A stretch of 34,042 bases of DNA, taken from Legionella erythra (GTDB lineage: Bacteria; Pseudomonadota; Gammaproteobacteria; Legionellales; Legionellaceae). Made by a program: the position numbers and the translations under genes. The notes under the pieces are model-generated. The model did no database searches, was not told where the DNA came from, and was given only the letters and a program-made list of their open reading frames with translations. How positions within the stretch are numbered: the stretch's first letter is position 1; each line of letters starts with the position of its first letter. Where the stretch lies: contig NZ_LNYA01000024.1 of assembly GCF_001467615.1 (NCBI RefSeq), positions 1-34,042 of the forward strand, given 5' to 3'. Shown here one piece after another: positions 16,142 to 23,423 of the stretch.

Positions 16142-16660
16142 ATGGGGTTTTTTATTGATAAGAGTGCAACCAAAAAAGTATTGGTTTTAGGGGATAAGGC
16201 GAGCGGGAAAAGAACGTTTTTGCTTTATTACAAAGATAATTTATGGGTACAGGATACCGGGCCGTTTTCCACGTTAAAGCTTACTGATCAGGATGAGAAC
16301 ATCGCTATTGCTTTTGATTTAAATCAGGTCATGGATGGAAAAACAATGCCTTCCCCGCGGGAAAAGGTCAAGTATGATTTGATTCTTATCCTGGGTGATT
16401 TGTCTTCGGAGCATTTTAAAGAGACCTGTAACGGCGGCAGGGATTGTGCCGAGCGCTTTTTTCCGCAGGTCAGCCGGATGATCGTGGGGACTAAAGCCGA
16501 TGAGAAATTACCGGGCAACAACAGCGACAATATGGCCATTGAAACCTCGGCAAAGACTGGAGAAGGGTTTAATAATTTCAAGCGGGTTTTTTTACATAAA
16601 TTAAAAATGACGCCTGATGGTTCACAGGCGCATCAGCCATTTTCTATCGGCAATAACTAA
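16142..16660 (+). CDS. Degenerate small GTPase-like (Ras/Rab-fold) protein
   Basis: A 172-residue soluble protein resembling a shortened Ras-like GTPase. KKVLVLGDKASGKRT (11-25) looks like strand 1 plus the P-loop, but the residue after the lysine is R, then T, instead of S/T. VGTKADEK (115-122) matches the G4 motif (N/T-K-x-D) and ETSAKTGEG (134-142) the G5 motif (SAK). The switch II DxxG motif is not found; FDLNQ near 58-62 is the nearest candidate. No lipidation box is present at the C-terminus. RBS AAGGAATGGG precedes the ATG. The stop overlaps the mltD stop by 3 bases tail-to-tail. The origin may be eukaryotic; it is a candidate effector or regulator of unknown role. Confidence 0.6.
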   Translation: MGFFIDKSATKKVLVLGDKASGKRTFLLYYKDNLWVQDTGPFSTLKLTDQDENIAIAFDLNQVMDGKTMPSPREKVKYDLILILGDLSSEHFKETCNGGRDCAERFFPQVSRMIVGTKADEKLPGNNSDNMAIETSAKTGEGFNNFKRVFLHKLKMTPDGSQAHQPFSIGNN

Positions 16661-18084
16661 CCGAGAATTAACTTCTGGCCTGGCTTAAGCAGCCGGCTGT
16701 TAATATGTGGATTTAAACGCGTCAGGTTGGCTATGGTGGTGTTGTAGCGCTTAGCAATCCGGCTTAGGTTATCGCCCGCTTTAACCGTATAAATGCCAGC
16801 CTTTACTACGCGTTTCCATATGATTAATTGTTGTCCCTTACGTAACAAGGCCTGGTTGGGTATTTTGTTCCAACGGCGTATTTCTGATGCCTTGACATTG
16901 TATTTGGTCTCAAGGGTATGGAAACTGTCGCCAGGTTGAACAATATGAAGCACTTTATAAGTCTGGGTGGTTGCCGGCGTATCCGGTGTATTGAGAACAG
17001 TGGGCCGTTTGGAGGCTGCCACGCTGGTGTTTTTACTGCTGGGTATTAACAGGAACTGCCCGGCCTTTAATTTTTCTGAATGCAGCTGGTTCAGTTCACG
17101 TATCATTTTAACCGTGGTGAAATAACGCTGCGCAATGGAATTGAGGCTGTCGCCGCTTTTTACCTGATGACGGGTCAGGCTTACGCGTTTTTCCTGAGGA
17201 ACCAAGGCTAAGTTGCGGTTAAAATAAGCCACTCTATCAGCGGGGATTAACAACTTAAAAGGTTTATAAGGGGCTGTTGCCCAGCGGTTATAGCCGGGAT
17301 TCAATTTAATCAGGTCGCTGTAGGAAATGCCTGCCAGCTTGGCTGCATGGTTTAAGTCAATCTGACTGCCGATATTGACTTCTTCAAAATAGGGCGTGTG
17401 CGGAATATCCGGGAGGGTGACATGGTAGCGTTGTGGGTATTTAATAATTTCAGCCAGGGCTAAGAGGCGGGGAACATAGGCTCGCGTTTCTTCAGGGACA
17501 GGCAGGCTCCAAAAGCGGATATTGCGTGACTGGCCACTGTTTTTGATCGCTTTGGAGATGGTGCCCTCGCCTGAATCATAGGCGGCGATAGCAAGTATCC
17601 AGTTGCCATTGAAGTATTTATTGAGGTACGTCAGGTAATTTAATGCAGCATCGGTGGAGGGGCGGATACTGCGGCGCGCATCAAACCACCAATCCTGTTT
17701 TAAACCGAGATTGTTACCGGTTCCTGGCATTAACTGCCATAAACCTGCAGCCCCGGCACCTGAATAGGCAAAGGGATCGTAAGCGCTTTCAATCATGGGC
17801 AGCAGGGCAATCTCGCCTGGCATGTTGCGTTTACGGATTTCCGTGACGATATGATAAATGTAAGGCTCGGACCGTGCGAGTTTCTGCAGGTAGCTGGGAT
17901 GAGCAATTAGCCAGCGTAATTGGGCCTGCACTTCGGGTTGAGTGACCTCATGATTGAGCGTCAACTGGCCGCGTAACACATCCCAGACAGAAGGGATAGA
18001 GCTGGTGAATGCGGTCGCGGACATGCCCCAACCGATTGAAAATAAAAGAAACAATCTCGTAACAATTGATGCCTTATACTTCAA
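16657..18084 (-). CDS. mltD: Membrane-bound lytic transglycosylase D with three LysM domains
   Basis: A 475-residue envelope enzyme that cleaves peptidoglycan glycan strands with 1,6-anhydro-muropeptide formation. An N-terminal signal sequence (LFLLFSIGWGMSATAF) is followed by a family 1 SLT domain at about 90-215 with catalytic E99 in LLPMIESAYDPFAYSGAGAA and GLWQLMPGTG. Three LysM repeats lie at about 305-348, 379-423 and 431-474. No lipobox is evident, unlike E. coli MltD. It is a single transcription unit preceded by 245 non-coding bases with a notable dyad. Confidence 0.93.
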   Translation of the reverse strand: MKYKASIVTRLFLLFSIGWGMSATAFTSSIPSVWDVLRGQLTLNHEVTQPEVQAQLRWLIAHPSYLQKLARSEPYIYHIVTEIRKRNMPGEIALLPMIESAYDPFAYSGAGAAGLWQLMPGTGNNLGLKQDWWFDARRSIRPSTDAALNYLTYLNKYFNGNWILAIAAYDSGEGTISKAIKNSGQSRNIRFWSLPVPEETRAYVPRLLALAEIIKYPQRYHVTLPDIPHTPYFEEVNIGSQIDLNHAAKLAGISYSDLIKLNPGYNRWATAPYKPFKLLIPADRVAYFNRNLALVPQEKRVSLTRHQVKSGDSLNSIAQRYFTTVKMIRELNQLHSEKLKAGQFLLIPSSKNTSVAASKRPTVLNTPDTPATTQTYKVLHIVQPGDSFHTLETKYNVKASEIRRWNKIPNQALLRKGQQLIIWKRVVKAGIYTVKAGDNLSRIAKRYNTTIANLTRLNPHINSRLLKPGQKLILG

Positions 18085-18103
18085 TGCAAAAGCCTGTTAT
18101 TAA

Positions 18104-18144
18104 TTATTGGCTGGCCAGTGTACTAAATTATGGCCCGCCAATAA
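18104..18144. promoter_or_regulatory. Large dyad in the mltD upstream region
   Basis: Arms TTATTGGCTGGCC (18104-18116) and GGCCCGCCAATAA (18132-18144) are inverted copies with one mismatch, separated by 15 bases. The dyad lies 20-60 bases upstream of the mltD start. It could be an operator for a dimeric regulator or a hairpin in the mltD leader. The factor is unknown. Confidence 0.5.
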
Positions 18145-18298
18145 ACCCTTTTTGATAATTTATTAACCGAATAGATTTTAATTGGCTCGTTTATTGGTTT
18201 TGTTTATTCACAATGATTAATAAAAAATCAAGTCGTTCCATTGCGTGAAGGCATCAGGGGTAACAAAAAATGTTTGGGACATGGGCAAAGCCGTTTGG

Positions 18299-18323
18299 CC
18301 CTCGCCCGCTTGCGGGGTGAGGG
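18299..18323. repeat. C-rich/G-rich palindrome after the lipase gene
   Basis: CCCTCGCCCGC pairs with GCGGGGTGAGGG around a tiny loop, with one bulge and one G-T pair. It lies just downstream of the minus-strand lipase gene (which ends at 18330) and resembles the palindromes at 505 and 33905. It may act as the transcript end of the lipase gene, although it has no T-run on the minus strand. Confidence 0.5.
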
Positions 18324-18329
18324 ATGTCG

Positions 18330-19892
18330 TTAATGCTGTGGAGAATGCGTTGGATGTTCTTTTTGCTCATCCCGGCTATCATGCGCCTGGATGGCAGCAT
18401 CCACAGCCTTTTTCAGGTTGTTAATCAGATCTTCGGAGTGGGTCGTGTGTTTGCGGGCAAAAAACTCATCATAAACCGGATTTTTATGGGTTTTGATGGT
18501 TGCCATTTTAGTCTTGTTCTGAGATAGAGCGGACAAGGTATCGGTAATGACTTCCAAATCACTTTTTGCCTGCACAATACGATGATAAAGTTCATCAAGG
18601 TATTCGCCTTTTGCATGGCGAATTATAGACGACGAAGCCATCAGAGACTGCGCATGTTTATTCAGGGCATCCAGTAACGTCATGATGTTTTTAGGTAGTG
18701 CCTTGTCAGGCCTGTCGAGTCCTAATTCATCCAGGTGCCGTTGCTCCTGTTTCCTTTGGGTATCATGTTGTGAAGGAGGTGGTTCGACCTTAAGTTTGTG
18801 TTCATAGGCTTGTTCAAACTTTTCCGCCAGGTAGGCGTGCATGTCTGCCGTGGGATGAACATCATCCCAGAACATGTAGCCTTGGGAAGGAGAAATTTGT
18901 TTTTTAGCATCGACGGGATCGTTCTTGTCTTTTTTAAAGGCGTCTGACTCAGTAAAGGGTTTGGTTAATTTATCCTGGTCAAAACCGTATTTTTTGGGAT
19001 CCTGATAGGCTTCCTGCAGGAGGGAGCAGACGTCAAAAACGTCAAGAAAAACGGGGGGATTAAGCTTGGCGTATTTATCCTTGAGTTCTTCGCATTTCTT
19101 GGCCAATTGCTTATTAAAATAAACGGATATCAGATGGGCATTTTTTTGTTCTTCACCGCCTTTTCTGGCATAACGCGGCGTTAGTGACAAATCCGGCAAA
19201 TTAAACAGGACAACATTGCGATACCCTTGGGCAATCAGTTTTTCAATATTGTTAATCCGCGCAGCAATCGCTTTGTCAGCCTCCCCCATGGTGGGCTTGC
19301 CGTTGACCGTAATTAAATCATTGGCGCCTGACCATTCAATGATGAGCGTGTCTTCCTTTTCAGCCTGCGAGATCGTGTATTTCTTATCATCATCCAGCAA
19401 GGCTTGACGTTTCTCGTCTAAGTTCGAGACGATTTGGCGAGCCCCTTCCTTGCCTAAATCCAGTGTCAATTCTTTGGAGTAGTCATGGGCGGTTAATCCG
19501 CCTTCGCAGTAATAACGGGCGAAGCGGTGGCCTTCATACAACACATGCAAATCATCATTTAAAGAAAATGCGTTTTCATTGCGGCGTTTAAAACCATGAT
19601 CATTGGTGAGCAAGGCATCCGCCAAATCGGCATTGCCTCGGCCCATATGGGGCAGTTTTTCTTGACGGCGGCGACGCTGAAGTTCCAGTTGTTCAACGGT
19701 GGTGGCGGCGACAAAGTCACCCCATAAGAAGCCATTGGTAAAGCGGCCGCGTGGTGATTTGCCTTTAAGCCCGCTTAAATAGTCCATGGGGATAATGCCG
19801 AATAGCTTACGGCGATCCATGGTGCCTCGATCGGATAAACTGTCACCTAGAAAAACAATGTGTCTGAATTTACGCGTCATTTTTAGCATCAT
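18330..19892 (-). CDS. GDSL/SGNH-family lipase with C-terminal extension
   Basis: A 520-residue soluble protein. The SGNH hydrolase domain spans about 8-360: block I FLGDSLSDRG with nucleophile S18, block III GAND (189-192), and block V DDVHPT with D343 and H346. This resembles the PlaA-type lysophospholipase/acyltransferase family of Legionella, but the protein has no signal peptide and carries an unassigned helical, charged extension (about 375-520) ending in a histidine-rich polar tail. A cytoplasmic lipase with such a tail suggests type IV translocation rather than type II export. ATG codons at 19892, 19889 and 19880 all precede the domain and no strong RBS decides between them. A -10 TATAAT and a CpxR-like box lie upstream. 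Confidence 0.85.
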   Translation of the reverse strand: MMLKMTRKFRHIVFLGDSLSDRGTMDRRKLFGIIPMDYLSGLKGKSPRGRFTNGFLWGDFVAATTVEQLELQRRRRQEKLPHMGRGNADLADALLTNDHGFKRRNENAFSLNDDLHVLYEGHRFARYYCEGGLTAHDYSKELTLDLGKEGARQIVSNLDEKRQALLDDDKKYTISQAEKEDTLIIEWSGANDLITVNGKPTMGEADKAIAARINNIEKLIAQGYRNVVLFNLPDLSLTPRYARKGGEEQKNAHLISVYFNKQLAKKCEELKDKYAKLNPPVFLDVFDVCSLLQEAYQDPKKYGFDQDKLTKPFTESDAFKKDKNDPVDAKKQISPSQGYMFWDDVHPTADMHAYLAEKFEQAYEHKLKVEPPPSQHDTQRKQEQRHLDELGLDRPDKALPKNIMTLLDALNKHAQSLMASSSIIRHAKGEYLDELYHRIVQAKSDLEVITDTLSALSQNKTKMATIKTHKNPVYDEFFARKHTTHSEDLINNLKKAVDAAIQAHDSRDEQKEHPTHSPQH

Positions 19893-19911
19893 GGAAGAAA
19901 CAATAGCTCAA

Positions 19912-19917
19912 ATTATA
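19912..19917 (-). promoter_or_regulatory. -10 element of the GDSL lipase promoter
   Basis: Minus-strand TATAAT, 19 bases before the lipase ATG. A possible -35, TTTAAT (19939-19934), stands at 16-base spacing. The CpxR-like box lies immediately upstream of this -35. Confidence 0.55.
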
Positions 19918-19940
19918 ACCAATTTGGCCGTCCATTAAAA

Positions 19941-19956
19941 GTAAATAGATCGTAAA
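19941..19956 (+). promoter_or_regulatory. CpxR-like box upstream of the GDSL lipase
   Basis: A perfect direct repeat GTAAA-N6-GTAAA on the plus strand, in the 75-base gap between gloB and the lipase gene. CpxR sites are tandem GTAAA repeats with a short spacer, and Legionella CpxR controls Dot/Icm genes and effectors. Its place just upstream of the -35 of the lipase promoter fits a class of activator sites. The pattern is short, so chance occurrence is possible. Confidence 0.45.
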
Positions 19957-19967
19957 ATGACGAGCAG

Positions 19968-20735
19968 TTAAGCTTTAAAATTATTTTTGTCTTCCCGTAA
20001 CTGTTGAAAAACCAGGAGTGGGGTCTTATCGATCACGCCTCTGGCGCGGGCATAAGCCATCACAGCCGGCTCCTCCGTGCGCAAAAACGGGTTGATTTTC
20101 TTCTCTTTCTCAATCGTTGAAGGCAGGGTGCAATGGATAGGCTGTTGTTTAAGCTGATCTAAGTAATGGGCTATCTCTTCATTTTGCGGTTCGACGTGAG
20201 CGGCAAAGCCTAGATTCTGTTGCGTGTATTCATGCGCACAATAAACCCGGGTAGCATCCGGCAGGGCTTTTAAGCGCTGCAACGAGCGGTACAAGTCGTT
20301 CAGCGTGCCGTCAAACACACGGCCGCAGCCGGCCGAAAACAGGGTGTCGCCGCAAAAAAGCAGGTTTTGCGCTTCATCATACAGGCTAATATGGGTTGAG
20401 GTATGGCCGGTGGTGTTTAAAACCTGAAAGTTCACAGTAGACAGGGCGAGTGTATCGCCTTCGCGTAATCGTTGCGTTGCAGTTGGTATACGGGAGTCTT
20501 CAGGGGCGTAAATGGCGATGTTGGGGCAGGCATTCAATAAATTCTCGACGCCACCGATGTGATCGGCATGATGATGCGTTAACACAATGGCTTCAAGCGT
20601 AAGTTGATGATCATGGAGGTAGTGCAAAACCGGTTGGCTGTCGCCTGGATCCATGCAAATGGCGGTGTTTTGCTCGTCATTGACAATGAGCCAGATGTAA
20701 TTGTCAGTAAAGGCGGGGATGGGAATAATTGTCAT
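19968..20735 (-). CDS. gloB: Hydroxyacylglutathione hydrolase (glyoxalase II)
   Basis: A 255-residue metallo-beta-lactamase-fold enzyme that hydrolyses S-lactoylglutathione to lactate and glutathione, completing methylglyoxal detoxification. The binuclear metal motif THHHADHIGG is present, as are GHTSTHISLY, FCGDTLFSAGCGR and YCAHEYT. The ATG at 20735 (giving MTIIPIPAFTDNYIWL) is chosen because this is the conserved N-terminus; an upstream in-frame TTG at 20759 overlaps rlmJ. It follows rlmJ with a 16-base gap and is probably in one unit with it. Confidence 0.95.
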   Translation of the reverse strand: MTIIPIPAFTDNYIWLIVNDEQNTAICMDPGDSQPVLHYLHDHQLTLEAIVLTHHHADHIGGVENLLNACPNIAIYAPEDSRIPTATQRLREGDTLALSTVNFQVLNTTGHTSTHISLYDEAQNLLFCGDTLFSAGCGRVFDGTLNDLYRSLQRLKALPDATRVYCAHEYTQQNLGFAAHVEPQNEEIAHYLDQLKQQPIHCTLPSTIEKEKKINPFLRTEEPAVMAYARARGVIDKTPLLVFQQLREDKNNFKA

Positions 20736-20751
20736 ATCGATTCCGTGCTGA

Positions 20752-21576
20752 TTATTCAATGTGATAGGAAGAAATGCCTGGATTAAACAGAGACTGCAGG
20801 TAATCCAGGGCCTCTTTCATTTCGCCTGCCAGGGTATAGGGTGGATTCACTATCCACAAACCGCACCCGGTCATGCCGCCGCTTTGGGCTTTGGTCCAAT
20901 TAAATTCCACGCGCAGGGTATTGGCCGCGGGAATATCCGCCAGATTCCTGATTAACTGCTGATGGTGATAATGATCCACCAGCGGGTACCAAAGGCAATA
21001 AACACCGCTCGCAAAGTGGGGAAAGGATTGTTTAATCGCCTGCGGAATGTATTTGTATTCGCTTTTAATTTCATAGGAGGGATCTATAAATATCAAGCCG
21101 CGGTGTTCCGGGGGCGGCAGCAGGGCCTTTAATTGATGAATGCCGTCAGACTCACTGAAAAATACACGCTTGCCCTGGCGTTTTAGCTGCTTGAGCTGTT
21201 CAAATTCCTGAGGATGGAGCTCGCAGCAAAACAACCGATCTTTCTCCCTGAATTGGGCAATGGCAATGGCTGGGGACCCTGGGTAATAACGGAGTGTCTG
21301 CGTGGGGTTATGTGCTTTAAGCAAGGTCATGTAAGGTGTAAAAACTGGCGGCAATTGCTGTTGTTTTTCCCATAACAGGGAAATACCCTGCTTGTACTCA
21401 GACGTTTTATTGGCCTGACTGTCTTTCAAGTCATAAAGGCCGCGCCCGGAATGGGTTTCCAAATAAAAAACAGGCTTGTCTTTTTGAATCAGGTAATCAA
21501 TAAGCCGTGTTAAGGCGACATGCTTGATGACATCGGCAAAATTGCCGGCATGGTATCCGTGTTGGTAACTGAGCAT
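20752..21576 (-). CDS. rlmJ: 23S rRNA (adenine(2030)-N(6))-methyltransferase RlmJ
   Basis: A 274-residue S-adenosylmethionine-dependent methyltransferase that modifies A2030 of 23S rRNA. The N-terminus MLSYQHGYHAGNFADVIKHVAL is the family hallmark, followed by FYLETHSGRGLYDL (SAM-binding region) and the catalytic GLIFIDPSYE, corresponding to the D/N-P-P-Y/F motif. The length is typical. It is the first gene of a likely rlmJ-gloB unit, divergent from the small PA3496-like gene. Confidence 0.95.
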   Translation of the reverse strand: MLSYQHGYHAGNFADVIKHVALTRLIDYLIQKDKPVFYLETHSGRGLYDLKDSQANKTSEYKQGISLLWEKQQQLPPVFTPYMTLLKAHNPTQTLRYYPGSPAIAIAQFREKDRLFCCELHPQEFEQLKQLKRQGKRVFFSESDGIHQLKALLPPPEHRGLIFIDPSYEIKSEYKYIPQAIKQSFPHFASGVYCLWYPLVDHYHHQQLIRNLADIPAANTLRVEFNWTKAQSGGMTGCGLWIVNPPYTLAGEMKEALDYLQSLFNPGISSYHIE

Positions 21577-21668
21577 AGCGAATCAATGGCAAAATAACAG
21601 GGCGTTGATTATAGCCTGACTAACACGCGCCGTCTTATTTTTCCGTAAAAATTATTGGCATGCTTGCA

Positions 21669-21675
21669 CTATACT
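21669..21675 (+). promoter_or_regulatory. Possible RpoS-type -10 (CTATACT)
   Basis: The sequence CTATACT, which matches the extended -10 preferred by RpoS, lies 30 bases before the PA3496-like ATG. A good -35 is not visible, which RpoS tolerates. This is a single short match. Confidence 0.35.
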
Positions 21676-21705
21676 TACAATGTGGAAATCATTACGGAGG
21701 CCGAC

Positions 21706-21897
21706 ATGAGCTTGCACAAAGAGCAGGATGATGACAGCTACTCGTTTACCGATTTTTCTATCGAAGAGGATGCCGATGAGTTAAATCGGAAAAAACACCT
21801 GCGAAAAAAACTCGAAGAACGTCTGGAGAGAAAACGTCTCAAAGAAGAATTCGACGAGCTCGATGGTGAATTTGACTGGGATGAACTGGATCGCTAG
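21706..21897 (+). CDS. PA3496-like small charged protein
   Basis: A 63-residue hydrophilic protein. An acidic N-terminal half (QDDDSYSFTDFSIEEDADE) is followed by a strongly basic helix (RKKHLRKKLEERLERKRLKEE) and an acidic tail ending WDELDR. This layout resembles small proteins annotated as the PA3496 family, sometimes described as putative envelope integrity proteins. The ATG at 21706 is five bases after GGAGG. Function is unknown; the alternating charge suggests a coiled coil or partner binding. Confidence 0.75.
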   Translation: MSLHKEQDDDSYSFTDFSIEEDADELNRKKHLRKKLEERLERKRLKEEFDELDGEFDWDELDR

Positions 21898-22155
21898 GTA
21901 AAACCGGGCTGACATCCTGGGATTGATTAATCAGGCATGATGCCAAAGGGTGCGTTATGCCTGTTAAATTATTTTTTTCTCCAACAAATCCATCAAATAT
22001 CACGCGCATAAATTTTTAAAATTTCATTAATAATTATAATCTTATTTTTTTTAAATTTTACAATTAATTTTGTTGATACTATTCTTATTAATTGAGGAAT
22101 ATAAATTTTATCTTTTCTTATATTTTTTCTGAAATTATAAAATGGAGAATTAAAA
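21898..22155. other. AT-rich intergenic stretch before the CsbD gene
   Basis: A strongly AT-rich 258-base gap, unlike its neighbours. It contains no gene I can support. It must hold the promoter of the CsbD-DUF1328 pair, but no clear -35/-10 stands out; TTGATA at about 22074 is a weak -35 candidate. Confidence 0.5.
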
Positions 22156-22350
22156 ATGAATAAGGAAATATTTGAGGGAAATTGGGAAGAAATGAAGGGT
22201 AAAATAAAACAGCAATGGGGAAGGCTAACCGATGATGATTTGCTTGAAATCGAAGGAGACAATCAAGAGATTTATGGTAAATTAACGAAACATTACGGTT
22301 ATACTAAAGATGAAATCGACAAGCAATTGGAGCGATTCAGAAAACACTAA
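22156..22350 (+). CDS. CsbD-family stress protein
   Basis: A 64-residue soluble protein of the CsbD/YjbJ family: MNKEIFEGNWEEMKGKIKQQW, then GRLTDDDLLEIEGDNQEIYGKL and a C-terminal GYTKDEIDKQLERF. These small abundant proteins are induced by general stress or stationary phase in many bacteria; their molecular role is not known. It is followed after 22 bases by a DUF1328 gene, forming a pair that ends in a strong terminator. With rpoS in the same region, RpoS control is plausible but unproven. Confidence 0.9.
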   Translation: MNKEIFEGNWEEMKGKIKQQWGRLTDDDLLEIEGDNQEIYGKLTKHYGYTKDEIDKQLERFRKH

Positions 22351-22372
22351 TAGGAAATTTAAGGAGTAAACC

Positions 22373-22564
22373 ATGTTATATTGGGCTCTTGTTTTTCTGG
22401 TGATTGCCATTGTTGCGGGTTTGTTTGGTTTCCGGGGAGTGGCATCAACAGCAACGGAAATTGCTAAGATATTATTCTTCTTATTCTTGGTCATTTTTAT
22501 TGTGTTGTTGGTGTTAAATTTACTAACAGGAACTCCGCCGCCGACACCAGCGGTAACCCCATAA
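22373..22564 (+). CDS. DUF1328 family small membrane protein (YtjA-like)
   Basis: A 63-residue membrane protein with two hydrophobic segments, [20 protein letters not shown] and [19 protein letters not shown], joined by the conserved [11 protein letters not shown]. This is the DUF1328/YtjA pattern. The tail is proline-rich ([10 protein letters not shown]). It has a good RBS (AAGGAG) and follows the CsbD gene, so both are likely co-expressed stress proteins. Confidence 0.9.
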   Translation: MLYWALVFLVIAIVAGLFGFRGVASTATEIAKILFFLFLVIFIVLLVLNLLTGTPPPTPAVTP

Positions 22565-22596
22565 ACGGCAGAAATTGTCTTATTAATGCACAGGAT

Positions 22597-22627
22597 AAAA
22601 AGCAGCGGTTAAACCCGCTGCTTTTTT
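22597..22627 (+). terminator. Rho-independent terminator after DUF1328 gene
   Basis: AAAAAGCAGCGG (22597-22608) pairs perfectly with CCGCTGCTTTTT (22615-22626) around a 6-base loop and is followed by more T. It ends the CsbD-DUF1328 transcript. Confidence 0.93.
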
Positions 22628-22706
22628 ATTTAAACAGCCCCTGATTGCGGCCCTGTTCCCAACCGATTATAGTAGGGTAATCCTCATTATTCAGGGACGA
22701 AATGAT

Positions 22707-22862
22707 ATGATGGCATTTTTATTTCTACTTCTGACTCTGGTGATTTCCTTTGCCTGGGTTGGGCGACGAAACCTGGCTTTATCAACACTGGTTTTTGCAC
22801 TTTTCCTGGGGACGGCCTCTTTTATTCACCACATCACCAGTCAGTTAAATCTTAATTTATAG
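22707..22862 (+). CDS. Small membrane protein upstream of dsbB (DUF5993-like)
   Basis: A 51-residue protein, MMAFLFLLLTLVISFAWVGR followed by a second hydrophobic segment LSTLVFALFLGTASF and the tail IHHITSQLNLNL. Two membrane helices with a short basic loop (GRRN) are predicted. Its size, paired histidines and place 9 bases before a dsbB-like gene match what I recall of DUF5993 proteins. ATG codons at 22707 and 22710 are both possible. It may be an accessory subunit of the disulfide oxidase next door; this is inference. Confidence 0.7.
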   Translation: MMAFLFLLLTLVISFAWVGRRNLALSTLVFALFLGTASFIHHITSQLNLNL

Positions 22863-22871
22863 GAAGCAGGG

Positions 22872-23423
22872 ATGAACACGGTATTCATGAATCGCCTGAT
22901 GCAAATCGTTAACCTGTTAAATGCCCTCGGTATCGTGCTGATTTTATTGATGGCTTTTGTTTTTCAATTTGTTTTTAAAGAATTGCCTTGCCCTTTATGC
23001 TTGTTGCAACGTGCCGGTTTTTTAATCACTGCCATCGGTTTCCTGTTGAATTTACGTTTTGGCCTGCGCCCAAGCCATTATGCCTTGTCTTTACTTGGGG
23101 CTTTATTCACGGCTTTCGTAGCCTTACAGCAAATTGCCCTGCATGTGCTTCCTGGCAGTGGAGGGTATGGTTCAAGCATTTTCGGCCTGCATATGTACAC
23201 CTGGTCTTTTATTATTTCCATGGCCATTGTGCTGTTCAATACCATGATTCTGGGTGTAGATACACAGTATCAAAAGGAAAAGCGTCACATCGCTGTGATT
23301 AAGCCTATCATGCATGCAGTGTTTGGCCTTCTATTTTTTCTGGCCTTGACTAACTGTATTGCGATAATGGCTGAGTGCGGCCTTAAAGCGTGCCCGGATA
23401 ACCCGACTGCTTATTTATGGTAG
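22872..23423 (+). CDS. DsbB-family disulfide bond formation protein, atypical layout
   Basis: A 183-residue inner-membrane protein. The quinone-coupled motif CPLC (40-43) follows the first membrane segment and is followed by QRAG, as in DsbB. The loop after the third segment, where DsbB normally has its second cysteine pair, contains no cysteine. Instead a pair (C169, C174 in ECGLKAC) lies after a fifth hydrophobic segment near the C-terminus. It is probably a DsbB-like oxidase that recharges a DsbA-type protein. RBS GGAAGCAGGG precedes the ATG. The stop overlaps convergent folD by 9 bases. Confidence 0.85.
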   Translation: MNTVFMNRLMQIVNLLNALGIVLILLMAFVFQFVFKELPCPLCLLQRAGFLITAIGFLLNLRFGLRPSHYALSLLGALFTAFVALQQIALHVLPGSGGYGSSIFGLHMYTWSFIISMAIVLFNTMILGVDTQYQKEKRHIAVIKPIMHAVFGLLFFLALTNCIAIMAECGLKACPDNPTAYLW

